This document shows positions 7,946 to 15,487 of a DNA stretch of 36,662 nt, in pieces (within the stretch, counting starts at the first letter, position 1; the number at the start of each line of letters is the position of its first letter). Position numbers and translations under genes: made by a program. Below the pieces are notes generated by a model, which had not been told where the DNA came from, ran no database searches, and saw only the letters and a program-made list of their open reading frames with translations. Location: NCBI GenBank assembly GCA_000493945.1, contig AWNW01000011.1, positions 1 through 36,662 on the forward strand, given 5' to 3'. The DNA comes from Candidatus Hydrogenedens terephthalaticus JGI OTU-1 (GTDB lineage: Bacteria > Hydrogenedentota > Hydrogenedentia > Hydrogenedentales > Hydrogenedentaceae).

Positions 7946-8301
7946 GAGACAAGGGAAAAAAATTTCTAAACATTTTAATTTTGGTAATTTTTTTAATTCG
8001 AAATAGATCAGTGCTCCTAAAATAGCACCTGTAACAGTTCCCAGAGTCATATAACCACCATACCTCAAATCAAAAAAAAGAGAACTAAATTCTAAAGAGG
8101 ATGCGAACAAATAGTGAAATCCTCTAGCAAAAAAAATTCAAAAGGTGCTATGAAAAATAATATTCCTAATCCTAATGGATATTTAGGACCGTATTTATAA
8201 TTCCAATATAATCCCAAAAATACAACTAAAAACATTCCAAGGAAATTAAAGATATAATATAATTCTATCCACCAACCAGATATATAGAGAAAAGGAAGCA
8301 T
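7487..8301 (-). pseudogene. Lgt-like gene, second copy, frameshifted in a homopolymer
   Basis: Starting at ATG 8301 the frame encodes the N-terminal helices (about 60 residues to 'IAPFEFF') and then ends early at 8092. The other two thirds, from 'FASSLEFSSLFFDL' onward, continue in another frame to 7487. The shift lies in a run of eight T's on the coding strand (plus-strand A8 at 8129-8136). One extra base there would give 271 codons, colinear with the 270-aa intact copy. The part from 'PIGGILGRLGCF' on is nearly identical to the intact copy; the N-terminal 118 residues have diverged to about 40% identity by eye. It may be a true pseudogene, a sequencing error, a phase-variable OFF state, or be rescued by slippage. 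Confidence 0.8.
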
Positions 8302-8377
8302 ATATCTATTAAACTTCTTTATAATGTGTTATTAGTTGTTTGTATAATTTTTCTCCCTTTTCTAAAATATAAATTGT

Positions 8378-9718
8378 TCAGAAAATTTTCCAACCAAACG
8401 CATATTTCGTAATTAAGGCTGTGAATAGAGAAAAACTAATACAAACCAAGATGAAAATTAGACCAGTTGGTTTTTGTTTAATATTAAATTCTGTTTTGTA
8501 TAATAAAGGTGGTGGATGAAAGATATCTGAAGGCAATTTTTCATTAATTCGGAGGGAATCTGGATAAATATTTAATTCAAATTTTGTTATGGTTATTCTT
8601 GGCAATTGAGTAGATAATAAATAATATTCTACCGGGGTAATTCTTCCTGTTTCATAATCAGAAGTTAATTTTTTTACCTCTTCATTTTCATAATCAAAGT
8701 TATATATTTCATAAAATCCTTCGATAGGAATATAAAAATTCTCTTTTTCAACATATTTATACTTAGTTATTTGAATTCTTTCGTGAGTTAATTTAGGTGT
8801 ATAACAATCTACCACTCCTTGATAATTACTTTTAGAAAAATCTATTTTGTCCAAAATTCTTGAGGGGTATTCTACTTTATCAATCCTAAAAATTTTATAT
8901 TCAGGGTCCAGCCATATCTCATAGCTTACAGGTATTTCAATACCACTTTCAGTTTTTTTTCGTGAACGGTGCCACAATATAATATAATCTTCCTTTTCGT
9001 CTATAAAGAAGGGTCCAGGTGATTTTAAATACTCAATAATATCTGATTTTAAAAATGTTGATTTTTTTATATTTTCATAAGTGATTTCAAAAAGATTAAG
9101 AATACCGAAAAATGTAAAAAAGGGAACAGATGTACCAATTTCAGGGGAAAAAAATACATTTTCTCTCTTTCCATCATCAAATAACATTTCTTTATAATTG
9201 TAAGGAATGTTGTCACATAAAAGGTATTTGTTCATTTCAAAAACAGGTCTTTTTTGATTTTGTAAGTGGATCATTATTTCCTTTTGGTAGTTAAGAGATT
9301 GGTTTTCTATTTTTGTTTTTAACAGATCGAATAATGATGAGGATTGGTCATTTCTTTTTTCATTATCGTTAGGAGAAGTAATGATACTTTCTGAATCAAT
9401 AATATCCCCTGTTTCGGTTATAAGATATCTATTATTGTCATTGTTGTTTTTATCTTTAAATAAAGACTCACTATAAAGGAAATTGTTCTGTTGAACATCC
9501 CAGCCGATTTCACAATCAAGAATATGATGAGAATAAGGGAAAGAATTAAAAATTTTGATTTCTTGAAATTTACAATAAAAAATTTTTATTCTTTTCAAAG
9601 ATAAATTTTGTTCTATATTCTTTATAAGGAAATTAACCTTTTCCTTGTCATAAATGGGTTCACATGGAGGAGATAAATAAAGAAAGAAACACATCATAAC
9701 TAATCTTATTATTTCCAT
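8378..9718 (-). CDS. LolA-like secreted protein with C-terminal membrane anchor (cassette gene 2, second copy)
   Basis: The 446-aa product is a distant paralogue of the 5479-6777 product. Both carry an N-terminal hydrophobic segment (here short, about residues 2-18), an acidic/Asn-rich middle, the stretch 'YIILWHR...YEIWLDPEYKIFRIDKVEYPSRI', a 'YETGRITPVEYY' segment matching 'RETGKISRIEFA', a 'I YPDSLRINEKL' motif matching 'VIPETLKVNELI', and a C-terminal membrane helix (here about 418-440). Identity looks near 25%, far below that of the flanking repeat blocks. The frame is intact, unlike its two cassette neighbours. The ribosome site is a weak TAGGAAAAG about 6-7 nt before the ATG. Function unknown. 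Confidence 0.72.
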   Translation of the reverse strand: MEIIRLVMMCFFLYLSPPCEPIYDKEKVNFLIKNIEQNLSLKRIKIFYCKFQEIKIFNSFPYSHHILDCEIGWDVQQNNFLYSESLFKDKNNNDNNRYLITETGDIIDSESIITSPNDNEKRNDQSSSLFDLLKTKIENQSLNYQKEIMIHLQNQKRPVFEMNKYLLCDNIPYNYKEMLFDDGKRENVFFSPEIGTSVPFFTFFGILNLFEITYENIKKSTFLKSDIIEYLKSPGPFFIDEKEDYIILWHRSRKKTESGIEIPVSYEIWLDPEYKIFRIDKVEYPSRILDKIDFSKSNYQGVVDCYTPKLTHERIQITKYKYVEKENFYIPIEGFYEIYNFDYENEEVKKLTSDYETGRITPVEYYLLSTQLPRITITKFELNIYPDSLRINEKLPSDIFHPPPLLYKTEFNIKQKPTGLIFILVCISFSLFTALITKYAFGWKIF

Positions 9719-9807
9719 TCTTACTTTTCCTACTTATTCTCATTGTCCCTTGAAATATCTTTAATATATTTTATCCTTATTTTATGTGTACTATATATTA
9801 TATATGC

Positions 9808-10308
9808 CTATAACCAGTCATACATACAACCTGCGGTACACAAAAAATCTCCCATTAGATCGTCATATATGGTAGGACATTTCCCGTTATTACGTATTTC
9901 ACGTTTAAAACGGCATTTATCAGGACATATACAATTGGCACAACTTCCAGGTCTTGTAAGACAGTGAGGCTTACAATCCGACTCTGTACAAGGTCTACTC
10001 CCACCTCCCGAACAACCACCGCTACTTACTACAATACCTTGACATCGTAATTGATAAGTTCCTTCCTCACAAACATAATATCCTGTACCATGTTTACAAT
10101 CACAAGGTGGTATTTTTTCACCTGATTTACAAAAATGAGCATCCTCAGGCTCAGTAGTACGACAAGGTGTTGGTTGGCAATCACATCCGGGTGTATTTTA
10201 TTCATCTGTAGCCAAAGTTACAGATGTAAAATATAGAAAGATAAATAAGGATAGTGCAAATAATATCGTTAGTAAAGAGCAATAGTAAGATTTTACAACT
10301 TTTTTCAT
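9808..10308 (-). pseudogene. Cys-rich secreted protein, second copy, with in-frame stop after the signal peptide
   Basis: ATG at 10308, with GGAGAT upstream, opens a frame of 36 codons: a Lys-rich start, a hydrophobic core and '...TLATDE', a good signal peptide. A TAA follows at 10200-10198. The same frame then continues without another stop for 129 codons to TAG at 9810-9808 and encodes 19 Cys (GCDC, PCDC, CANCIC and others). The total of 501 nt equals the intact paralogue, and the Cys-rich character is shared although the sequences differ. The lesion is therefore a single nonsense codon in an otherwise preserved gene. Readthrough, recent inactivation or a base error are all possible. Confidence 0.75.
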
Positions 10309-10340
10309 AAATAATCTCCTTTCCTTTAAATTTGAGATTT

Positions 10341-10473
10341 ATACTACACAGAACAGATTCAATTGTATAAAGATATTTTAGCATTTTTTTTGCGATGTCA
10401 AGTCTTTTTAAAAGAATTTATCTGGATTATTATTTCCCAAAATTTGTGGTAAAAATCGTGAGGAATATATGTG
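10341..10473. repeat. Right copy (C) of the cassette-locus repeat (promoter block)
   Basis: These 133 bp repeat 7349-7482 with one deletion in the T run and one substitution. The block holds the promoter of the upstream cassette and ends with the core (10434-10473). The DNA beyond 10473 is unrelated to the Lgt-like gene that follows the core in copies A and B. From 10474 to 10653 no gene is visible; the only structure is a spaced inverted pair AGGGGATTT/AAATCCCCT. Confidence 0.88.
10375..10401 (-). promoter_or_regulatory. Promoter of the upstream cassette, poly-A spacer (A8)
   Basis: Same boxes as at 7383-7410: TTGACA (10401-10396) and extended -10 TGC-TAAAAT (-10 at 10380-10375), but the spacer is 15 nt because the A run has eight instead of nine residues. 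It drives the Cys-rich gene starting at 10308. A 15-nt spacer is expected to be weaker than a 16-17-nt one. Confidence 0.65.
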
Positions 10474-10653
10474 AAATCTCAGGATAAATTATATCTACCT
10501 TTAGATTAAAGAGGGGATTTTTCTTTTTCAGATGATTTTGTCCCTTTAAAAAACACACAACTTATTTTAAAATTTAAATCCCCTATTTAGAGGACTCGTA
10601 TATTTTTCTACTATTCACTCCATGTTTTTATTTGTTTACATGGAAGAGAGGTA

Positions 10654-11520
10654 TTATTTTGTTGCTAATTTTGTAGAGATGAAGCCTATTTCACCTTCGT
10701 TTACACCTATATGCTTTGCTACTACGGGACATTTGGCTTTTAAGAGTAGATAAACATTACCGGGATAATCGTCTAAAGTCTCGTAATTGCCCTGACCTTT
10801 GCCTAAAATAATGTCTGCGTTATCCATCTTCTTTCGCAGGGATTGTTCTAATTGTCTCCATGGAGCCCCAATCCAGCCTCTTTCCATGGCTATAACTTCG
10901 CATACCTCATTTAATTTCACTTTGTAGACATCTTCCATGCATGCATCATTAATAATGGGAGAGCCTTTGGCTACGGCAGTTACTTTTGTATATTTTTGTA
11001 ATTCTTCTATCAGAATTTTATCAAAAACTATCTCACCTGCATTGTCTAAAAAGAAAAGTAGTTCTTTACTGTGTTGCAGGTCTTTTTTAAATTGCTCAAA
11101 ATGATTTACTGCGAAACTTATAGTGATTGCATGTTCGATTGCCGAATGAACATCTATTTCATCCGATTTCAAGATTCCTAAATCAATGATATTTCCCGCG
11201 GCGGAAAGTTGAAGTGCTGTTAGCAAGGGATATTGACTTTGATTTTTTATCTGTCGTAATTCATCTTCAATACGGAGAGCCAAATCGTTTTGTATCTTTT
11301 TTTGTTCTGCATAAGGGTCAGGATTGCCAGATAATTGATTGGTGATTTGATAGATGACAAGGGAAAGTTCGGCAGGTGAATACGACAGGTCCATTTTTCC
11401 TAATTCTTCGCCGACTTTCACCAAAATTTGTCTACGAACCGCTATATCATTCGTGGCTAACACGGAAGAACGATAGGCTTGTCTCATGAAACACTCTAAA
11501 CACTCAACAGTGGCTTTCAT
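10654..11520 (-). CDS. DUF89 / ARMT1-like metal-dependent phosphatase
   Basis: The 288-aa product matches the short prokaryotic DUF89 type (damage-control phosphatase family), which uses a divalent metal to dephosphorylate sugar phosphates or damaged phosphometabolites. Landmarks are the N-terminal 'ECLECFMRQA' with Cys7 and Cys10, 'AAGNIIDLG' near residue 108, the metal-site 'FFLDNAGEIVFDK' near 166-178, 'KGSPIINDA' near 197, and 'GKGQGNYETL' near 253. The natural substrate is unknown. AGGAG precedes the ATG. It is a monocistronic unit between the duplicated cassettes and the repeat island. Confidence 0.88.
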   Translation of the reverse strand: MKATVECLECFMRQAYRSSVLATNDIAVRRQILVKVGEELGKMDLSYSPAELSLVIYQITNQLSGNPDPYAEQKKIQNDLALRIEDELRQIKNQSQYPLLTALQLSAAGNIIDLGILKSDEIDVHSAIEHAITISFAVNHFEQFKKDLQHSKELLFFLDNAGEIVFDKILIEELQKYTKVTAVAKGSPIINDACMEDVYKVKLNEVCEVIAMERGWIGAPWRQLEQSLRKKMDNADIILGKGQGNYETLDDYPGNVYLLLKAKCPVVAKHIGVNEGEIGFISTKLATK

Positions 11521-11794
11521 TTATTACTCCTAAAAATTTTAAAAAAAATATAACAAATAATCGTGAGTTTCGTTCAATATTTTTTATTCGTTAAATGAAA
11601 AAATATTTTAGGGCATGAACACATTAAAAAAAAGAAGGTAGAAAAGCCTGTATAAGGGTTTATAAATACTGAAGTAGTTGGCTTCCTGCCTTTTTATACA
11701 TCAAACATAAGTGAAATTATATCATATTTCAATTTTTCTTAGATAGTGAGACATTGCGGATTGCTCAACCTAACTTAAAACTAATATCCCTATG
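11521..11794. other. Intergenic, no gene
   Basis: AT-rich DNA upstream of the DUF89 gene. An imperfect inverted repeat (AAGGTAGAAAAGCC at about 11636 and GGCTTCCTGCCTT at about 11679, followed by TTTTATA) could form a long-loop hairpin. No coding frame with a credible start is seen. Confidence 0.5.
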
Positions 11795-11920
11795 TTCCAT
11801 CTGTCGCATCTGTCTCCTCCGCCCCCTCCGTTCCCTCCGTCCCATCTGCCCCATCCGTCCCCTCCGCTCCGTCCGTCGCATTCGTCTCCTCCGCCCCATC
11901 CGTCTCATTCGTCCCCTATG
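11795..11920. repeat. 9-bp degenerate tandem array, 14 units (C-rich strand)
   Basis: The stretch divides exactly into 14 units of 9 bp with consensus TCCCATCCG, for example TCTCCTCCG, CCCCATCCG and TCTCATTCG. Two- to three-unit remnants recur near 12244-12270 and 12732-12750. The same unit in reverse complement makes up the array at 23837-24007. Translated frames across it are Pro/Ser- or Arg/Leu-rich artefacts. Confidence 0.9.
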
Positions 11921-11925
11921 TCCCA

Positions 11926-12594
11926 AAACACCCGAAGCGGGGACATTTCAGCTACGGGGAAGGGTGGAGATTTTTTGTTAAGAGAATTAACCACAGAGGA
12001 CACGGAGGGAATTTTACACAAAAGGCACAGAGGAGGGGGATTTATTTATGGTAAGGGGACGGAATTAAAAATGTTGAGGAGTCGAAGGATTTTTTGCGTA
12101 TACATTGTGAACTTTGTGCAAGGTCTTTGTGCTCTCTGTGGTAAGAAGAAATAACCACATAGGACACGGAGGGATACGGAGGAGGATATAAAAAACACAG
12201 ACAAGAATGTCTGTGCCACATTAATACCTATAATGCCTCATAAGTCTCATTCGTCACATTCGTCCCATAAGTCCCAAAACACCCGAAGCGGGGACGCTTC
12301 AGCTACGGGGAGAGTGAAGATTTTTTTGTAAGAAGAATTAACCACAAAGGACACAGAGGAGGATGATTTATTTACGGTAAGGGCATGGATTTAAAAATGT
12401 AGGGGCGAAACATGTTTCGCCCTAACGATGCATTGATTGCATATCAATTTTATAATTGGTGATTTGCGTTATTGACGAGGTCTGAACGGAATACACGAAG
12501 AGGGCGATTGCCAATCGCCCCTACAAGACATTTTATAATGACGCAAAATTAAAACCTCCGAAGCGGGGAGGTTTCAGCTACAGGGAAGGGTGAT
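11926..12594. repeat. Three copies of a 'CCGAAGCGGGGA...CAGCTACGGGGA' intergenic repeat
   Basis: Copies begin near 11926, 12274 and 12548. Each has CCGAAGCGGGGA, a short variable part, TTCAGCTAC(G/A)GGGA, a T-rich stretch and then the 'AATTAACCACAGAGGACAC' repeat. Two copies are directly preceded by 9-bp units, so the island is built of composite modules. Confidence 0.8.
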
Positions 12595-13060
12595 GTTTTT
12601 TTGTTAAGAGAATTAACCACAGAGGACACGAAGGGAATTTTACACAGAGGTCACGGAGGAGGTTTTATTTACTGAATGAACAAGGACAGAAGAAAATACA
12701 GACAAGAATGTTTGTGCTACATTAATGTCTTATTCGTCCCATCCGTCTCATAAATCCCCCAAAAAAAACCGCCCGCCTGGCAAGGCCACCCCTACAAGAC
12801 ATTTTTTTCATCACGGGGCACTGGCGTACGGATGGGGTTTGGACGATTTAAAACCCGCCTGCCTGGCAAGGCCGCCCCTACAAGACATTTTTTTTATCAG
12901 GGGGCACTGCCGTGCAGGCGGGATTTTGTTGTGATAAAAAATGCCTGCCTGGCAAGGCCGCCCTTACGGCATATTGATTACATGATAACCTATAGGACAT
13001 AGGTAACAGATTTATACCTTCTTCCCAATCGTAGAAAGGGCACGGCATGCCGTGCCCCTA
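12400..13060. repeat. Three 'TAGGGGC...GCCCCTA' palindromes with different centres
   Basis: 12403-12422 is GGGCGAAACATGTTTCGCCC, 12502-12520 is GGGCGATTG-C-CAATCGCCC, and 13038-13057 is GGGCACGGCATGCCGTGCCC. All are perfect or near-perfect palindromes bordered by AGGGG/CCCCTA. Outer arms are shared, while the inner arms differ but stay self-complementary. Confidence 0.8.
12761..12966. repeat. Miniature inverted-repeat element of about 80 bp, 2.5 tandem copies
   Basis: The best copy, 12850-12927, has ends AAAACCCGCCTGC and GCAGGCGGG-ATTTT, which are inverted repeats, and contains GCCTGGCAAGGCCGCCCCTA and ACAAGACATTTTTTT. A decayed copy precedes it (about 12761-12841) and a partial copy follows (12937-12966). 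No transposase is present. Confidence 0.65.
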
Positions 13061-13127
13061 CTTTGGGAAAAAAATTTAACCACAAAGGACACGAAGGGAA
13101 TTTTACACAGAGGACACGAAGGAGGAG

Positions 13128-13380
13128 AGGATATAAAAACACCGACAGGAATGTCTATGTTACATTAGGGGGCAATTTCTATGTATATTTGTGTAAGTGT
13201 AAGGATAGGCGAAGACACCGACAGGAATTTCTGTGCTACATTAGGGCTACAATATAATATGTGCTGTGATGGGTTTGATAGGTTTATATGGCGGGAAATT
13301 TAAATTAACTTTGTGTTTGGTGTTGTTTGCTATGGTTTTTTATATTGCTTATCTCTGTTTTTAGTGTTGTGAAGGGTGGT
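13128..13380. other. Gene-free end of the repeat island
   Basis: Apart from two hairpin repeats listed separately, this stretch holds no credible coding frame. The window between 11521 and 13380 as a whole contains no gene that I can support. Confidence 0.6.
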
Positions 13381-15399
13381 TTATTTTGAGGTAAGGTTTA
13401 TTTTATTTAAGGTGTTGATGGTGAGGTTTTTGATTGGCTTTTCTCCTTCATGGGTAAGGATGTATAGTGGAGGGAGTTTTTGTTGTGTGCCTAATCCGAA
13501 GTGGATGTGATAATTTCCCTGATTGGCTCGTGAATGTTCGGCTTCGCCGATGATACGCAATTTTGAGGTGTTCTCGTTTATTTTACACAAAATCTGAGTA
13601 TTAAAAGCATGGGGATTTCCGCTGGATCCTTGAAGTTCTAATGTTATCCAGTTACCGGTGTTGCTTGTGTTTTTTAAGAAACTTAAATACCACCAATCGC
13701 CATAACCGGAGGGGTTGTCTCCTTTGATACGGTATCCTAACATAATATCAAGTCTGCCATCGTTGTCTGCATCGAAACTCTGAACGCGGGTATCGCTCAT
13801 GTCTGTTGTGGGGATGTGAGTTAATGTTAATAAATCCGTTCGTTCGAAGGTGCTACCTTGGTGATTTAAGTATATGCCGTCAGGAATGGATATTAATTCG
13901 TCATAGCCATCGTTATTCAGGTCAGCCCAACAAGCCCAGAGTGATTTTGTCGGTAATTGGAAATCTTCGGGAGTTAACCATTCAAACGCGGTATTTCCTG
14001 TGTGTCGGAATAGAAATGTTTTATGGTCGGATTGATTGTTAAGGAGAAATTCCATTGCTCCATCGTTATTGAAATCACATGGAGAGAGAAAGGAGGGAGC
14101 CAGTTCTGTATTTTCTTTGCTTTCGATAATTTGTTTTTGGAATGGTTTGCCTTGTTGGTTGATATAAATAGCAAGTTTTTTATCGTAAAAAGATAATAAA
14201 TCTGGATAACCATCATTGTTCACATCGAACCAGAAAATAGCTTGGTCTCCTTGAATGTCCAGACCATATTCCGTGGCACATTCTTTATATGTATCCTCTT
14301 TGTTTTCCTTTCGAAACAGTCGGCATGGTTCGTCTCGAGCACAGATAATAAACAATTCAAGGTTATCATCATTATCAATGTTTACCCAGCACGATTTCCG
14401 TGTTCCGCAACCACAATTTTCCAATCCGCTTGTATCATAAACATTTTCAAACCAGTTCCCATGATAATTTAAAAATAATTGGTCTTTCATTTTTCTTCGT
14501 AGGTGGTCATATTCGGGACTACCCCGCAATCCACCTCTACCTGAAAATACATCTATTTTACCGTCTGCGTTTATGTCTGCCCAACTATAACTGTGTCGGT
14601 CGAAGGTATTTAATGTGAATGTGCGTTCTGTGGGGGATATTTTTGCCGGACCTATGTATATTTTGTTTAAGGGAAATGTATTTGGGATTGTAAACTGTGT
14701 AGGAATGGCAGGACGGTCAATATCAATTACAACAAGGGCTTCGTGTTCTATATTCAGTTTGTACTGTGTGAATCCCGGTTCTTTTTCGGATTCAGACTGT
14801 TGAATTTTTCTGATAACTATCTCCCCTTTTGTTTCAATTATGTCGGTTCGTGAATGAGGGACTGTGACTTCGATTTGTAGTGGGATGTCATTTTTGGATA
14901 ATTCCAGATAATAAATATGGACTTTATGCCAGAGGTAGAAAATATACAAACCTCTTTCCACCACTTTATGGGGTGCCATACTACATGCGAATTCGGGTAG
15001 GTCAGGTTGTAGTCCCAATTTCAATTCTGAGATGACATTCTCGAAAGTCATTTTTCCGCGGTTCAAAAGGATAGAAGGACGAAAATTACAATTGCTGGAA
15101 AATATATCGAGGAGTCCATCCTGATTTATATCTGCGACACCGAAGTCAAACAATTGATACCGATGTATTGGAATAGAAACGGGTTCAAACTGGAAAGGTG
15201 CTTTTTTGAGGGTGGAAAAGGAGAGTTCATATCGTGGCAAACCTGTTTCGTCTAAGGATGAAGGAGGTCCTAATAAAATCTGTGGATTTATAGGCTCCTC
15301 TTTTTTGAAAATCGAAAGAATGGAACCTTCAAAGACGACGAATACACCTATACCAATAAAAAAAATAAGGATACAGGCAACAATTAACCGTAAAATCAC
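13381..15399 (-). CDS. FG-GAP/VCBS beta-propeller protein with ASPIC/UnbV C-terminus
   Basis: The 672-aa product has an N-terminal membrane segment (about residues 3-28) and is probably exported and anchored. I count seven Asp-rich calcium-type repeats of the D-x-N-x-D-G-x-x-D/E form, such as 'DINQDGLLDIF', 'DINADGKIDVF', 'DVNNDGYPDLL', 'DLNNDGYDELI' and 'DADNDGRLDIM', which is the number for one seven-bladed propeller. The C-terminal 100 residues ('NWITLELQGSSGNPHAFNTQ' ... 'HIHFGLG') match the ASPIC/UnbV domain seen after such propellers in CRTAC1-like proteins. The start is GTG at 15399, with AAGGAAG 6 nt upstream. Likely an extracytoplasmic binding or adhesion role; the ligand is unknown. 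Confidence 0.85.
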   Translation of the reverse strand: MILRLIVACILIFFIGIGVFVVFEGSILSIFKKEEPINPQILLGPPSSLDETGLPRYELSFSTLKKAPFQFEPVSIPIHRYQLFDFGVADINQDGLLDIFSSNCNFRPSILLNRGKMTFENVISELKLGLQPDLPEFACSMAPHKVVERGLYIFYLWHKVHIYYLELSKNDIPLQIEVTVPHSRTDIIETKGEIVIRKIQQSESEKEPGFTQYKLNIEHEALVVIDIDRPAIPTQFTIPNTFPLNKIYIGPAKISPTERTFTLNTFDRHSYSWADINADGKIDVFSGRGGLRGSPEYDHLRRKMKDQLFLNYHGNWFENVYDTSGLENCGCGTRKSCWVNIDNDDNLELFIICARDEPCRLFRKENKEDTYKECATEYGLDIQGDQAIFWFDVNNDGYPDLLSFYDKKLAIYINQQGKPFQKQIIESKENTELAPSFLSPCDFNNDGAMEFLLNNQSDHKTFLFRHTGNTAFEWLTPEDFQLPTKSLWACWADLNNDGYDELISIPDGIYLNHQGSTFERTDLLTLTHIPTTDMSDTRVQSFDADNDGRLDIMLGYRIKGDNPSGYGDWWYLSFLKNTSNTGNWITLELQGSSGNPHAFNTQILCKINENTSKLRIIGEAEHSRANQGNYHIHFGLGTQQKLPPLYILTHEGEKPIKNLTINTLNKINLTSK

Positions 15400-15487
15400 T
15401 TAATACTTCCTTTTTTATAATCAATCTATTTTATCGTATTATATCATTCAATAATATAATTGTGAACAGAAAAAAGGATGATTGGCT

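Larger units (their letters stand above)
11986..13127. repeat. 'CCACAGAGGACACGGAGG' repeat family, five direct copies and one inverted
   Basis: Direct copies lie at about 11986-12036, 12151-12187, 12336-12364, 12611-12662 and 13075-13127; an inverted, diverged copy is at 12103-12142. The long form carries two CAC-AGAGGACAC-type boxes separated by GGGAATTTTA. Such sequences are widespread in intergenic DNA of environmental bacteria and have no established function. Confidence 0.8.
12196..13242. repeat. 'CACAGACAAGAATGTCTGTG' hairpin family, four copies
   Basis: The first copy (12196-12215) is a perfect 8-bp stem with an AGAA loop. Related copies lie near 12697-12720, 13140-13163 and 13215-13238, all followed by (G)C/T-TACATTA. 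Stems are imperfect in the later copies. Confidence 0.7.

Noticed and set aside
7487..8110. Independent 207-aa Lgt-like gene starting at 8110
   Set aside because: The ATG is internal to a sequence homologous to the full-length gene and has no ribosome site; the upstream part lies in the adjacent frame.
9743..9967. Plus-strand frame of 74 codons
   Set aside because: Mostly antisense to the 3' part of the second Cys-rich gene copy, which explains the sequence better.
10202..10384. Minus-strand frame of 60 codons starting 'MLKYLYTIES'
   Set aside because: Lies across the promoter block and the signal-peptide region of the Cys-rich gene in the wrong frame.
10499..10595. Terminator from the AGGGGATTT/AAATCCCCT inverted pair
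   Set aside because: The arms are about 70 nt apart and no T run follows in a useful orientation.
11754..12154. Open frames of 75 and 120 codons across the C-rich array
   Set aside because: They are Pro/Ser/His or Arg/Leu repeats produced by the 9-bp DNA period and run on into non-coding repeat families; no ribosome site or homology.
12850..12927. Insertion sequence
   Set aside because: Far too short and without a transposase; at most a miniature element.
12725..13257. Short frames of 64 and 69 codons in the repeat island
   Set aside because: They translate known-type intergenic repeats (CCACAGAGGACAC, GCCTGGCAAGGC) and have no start signals.
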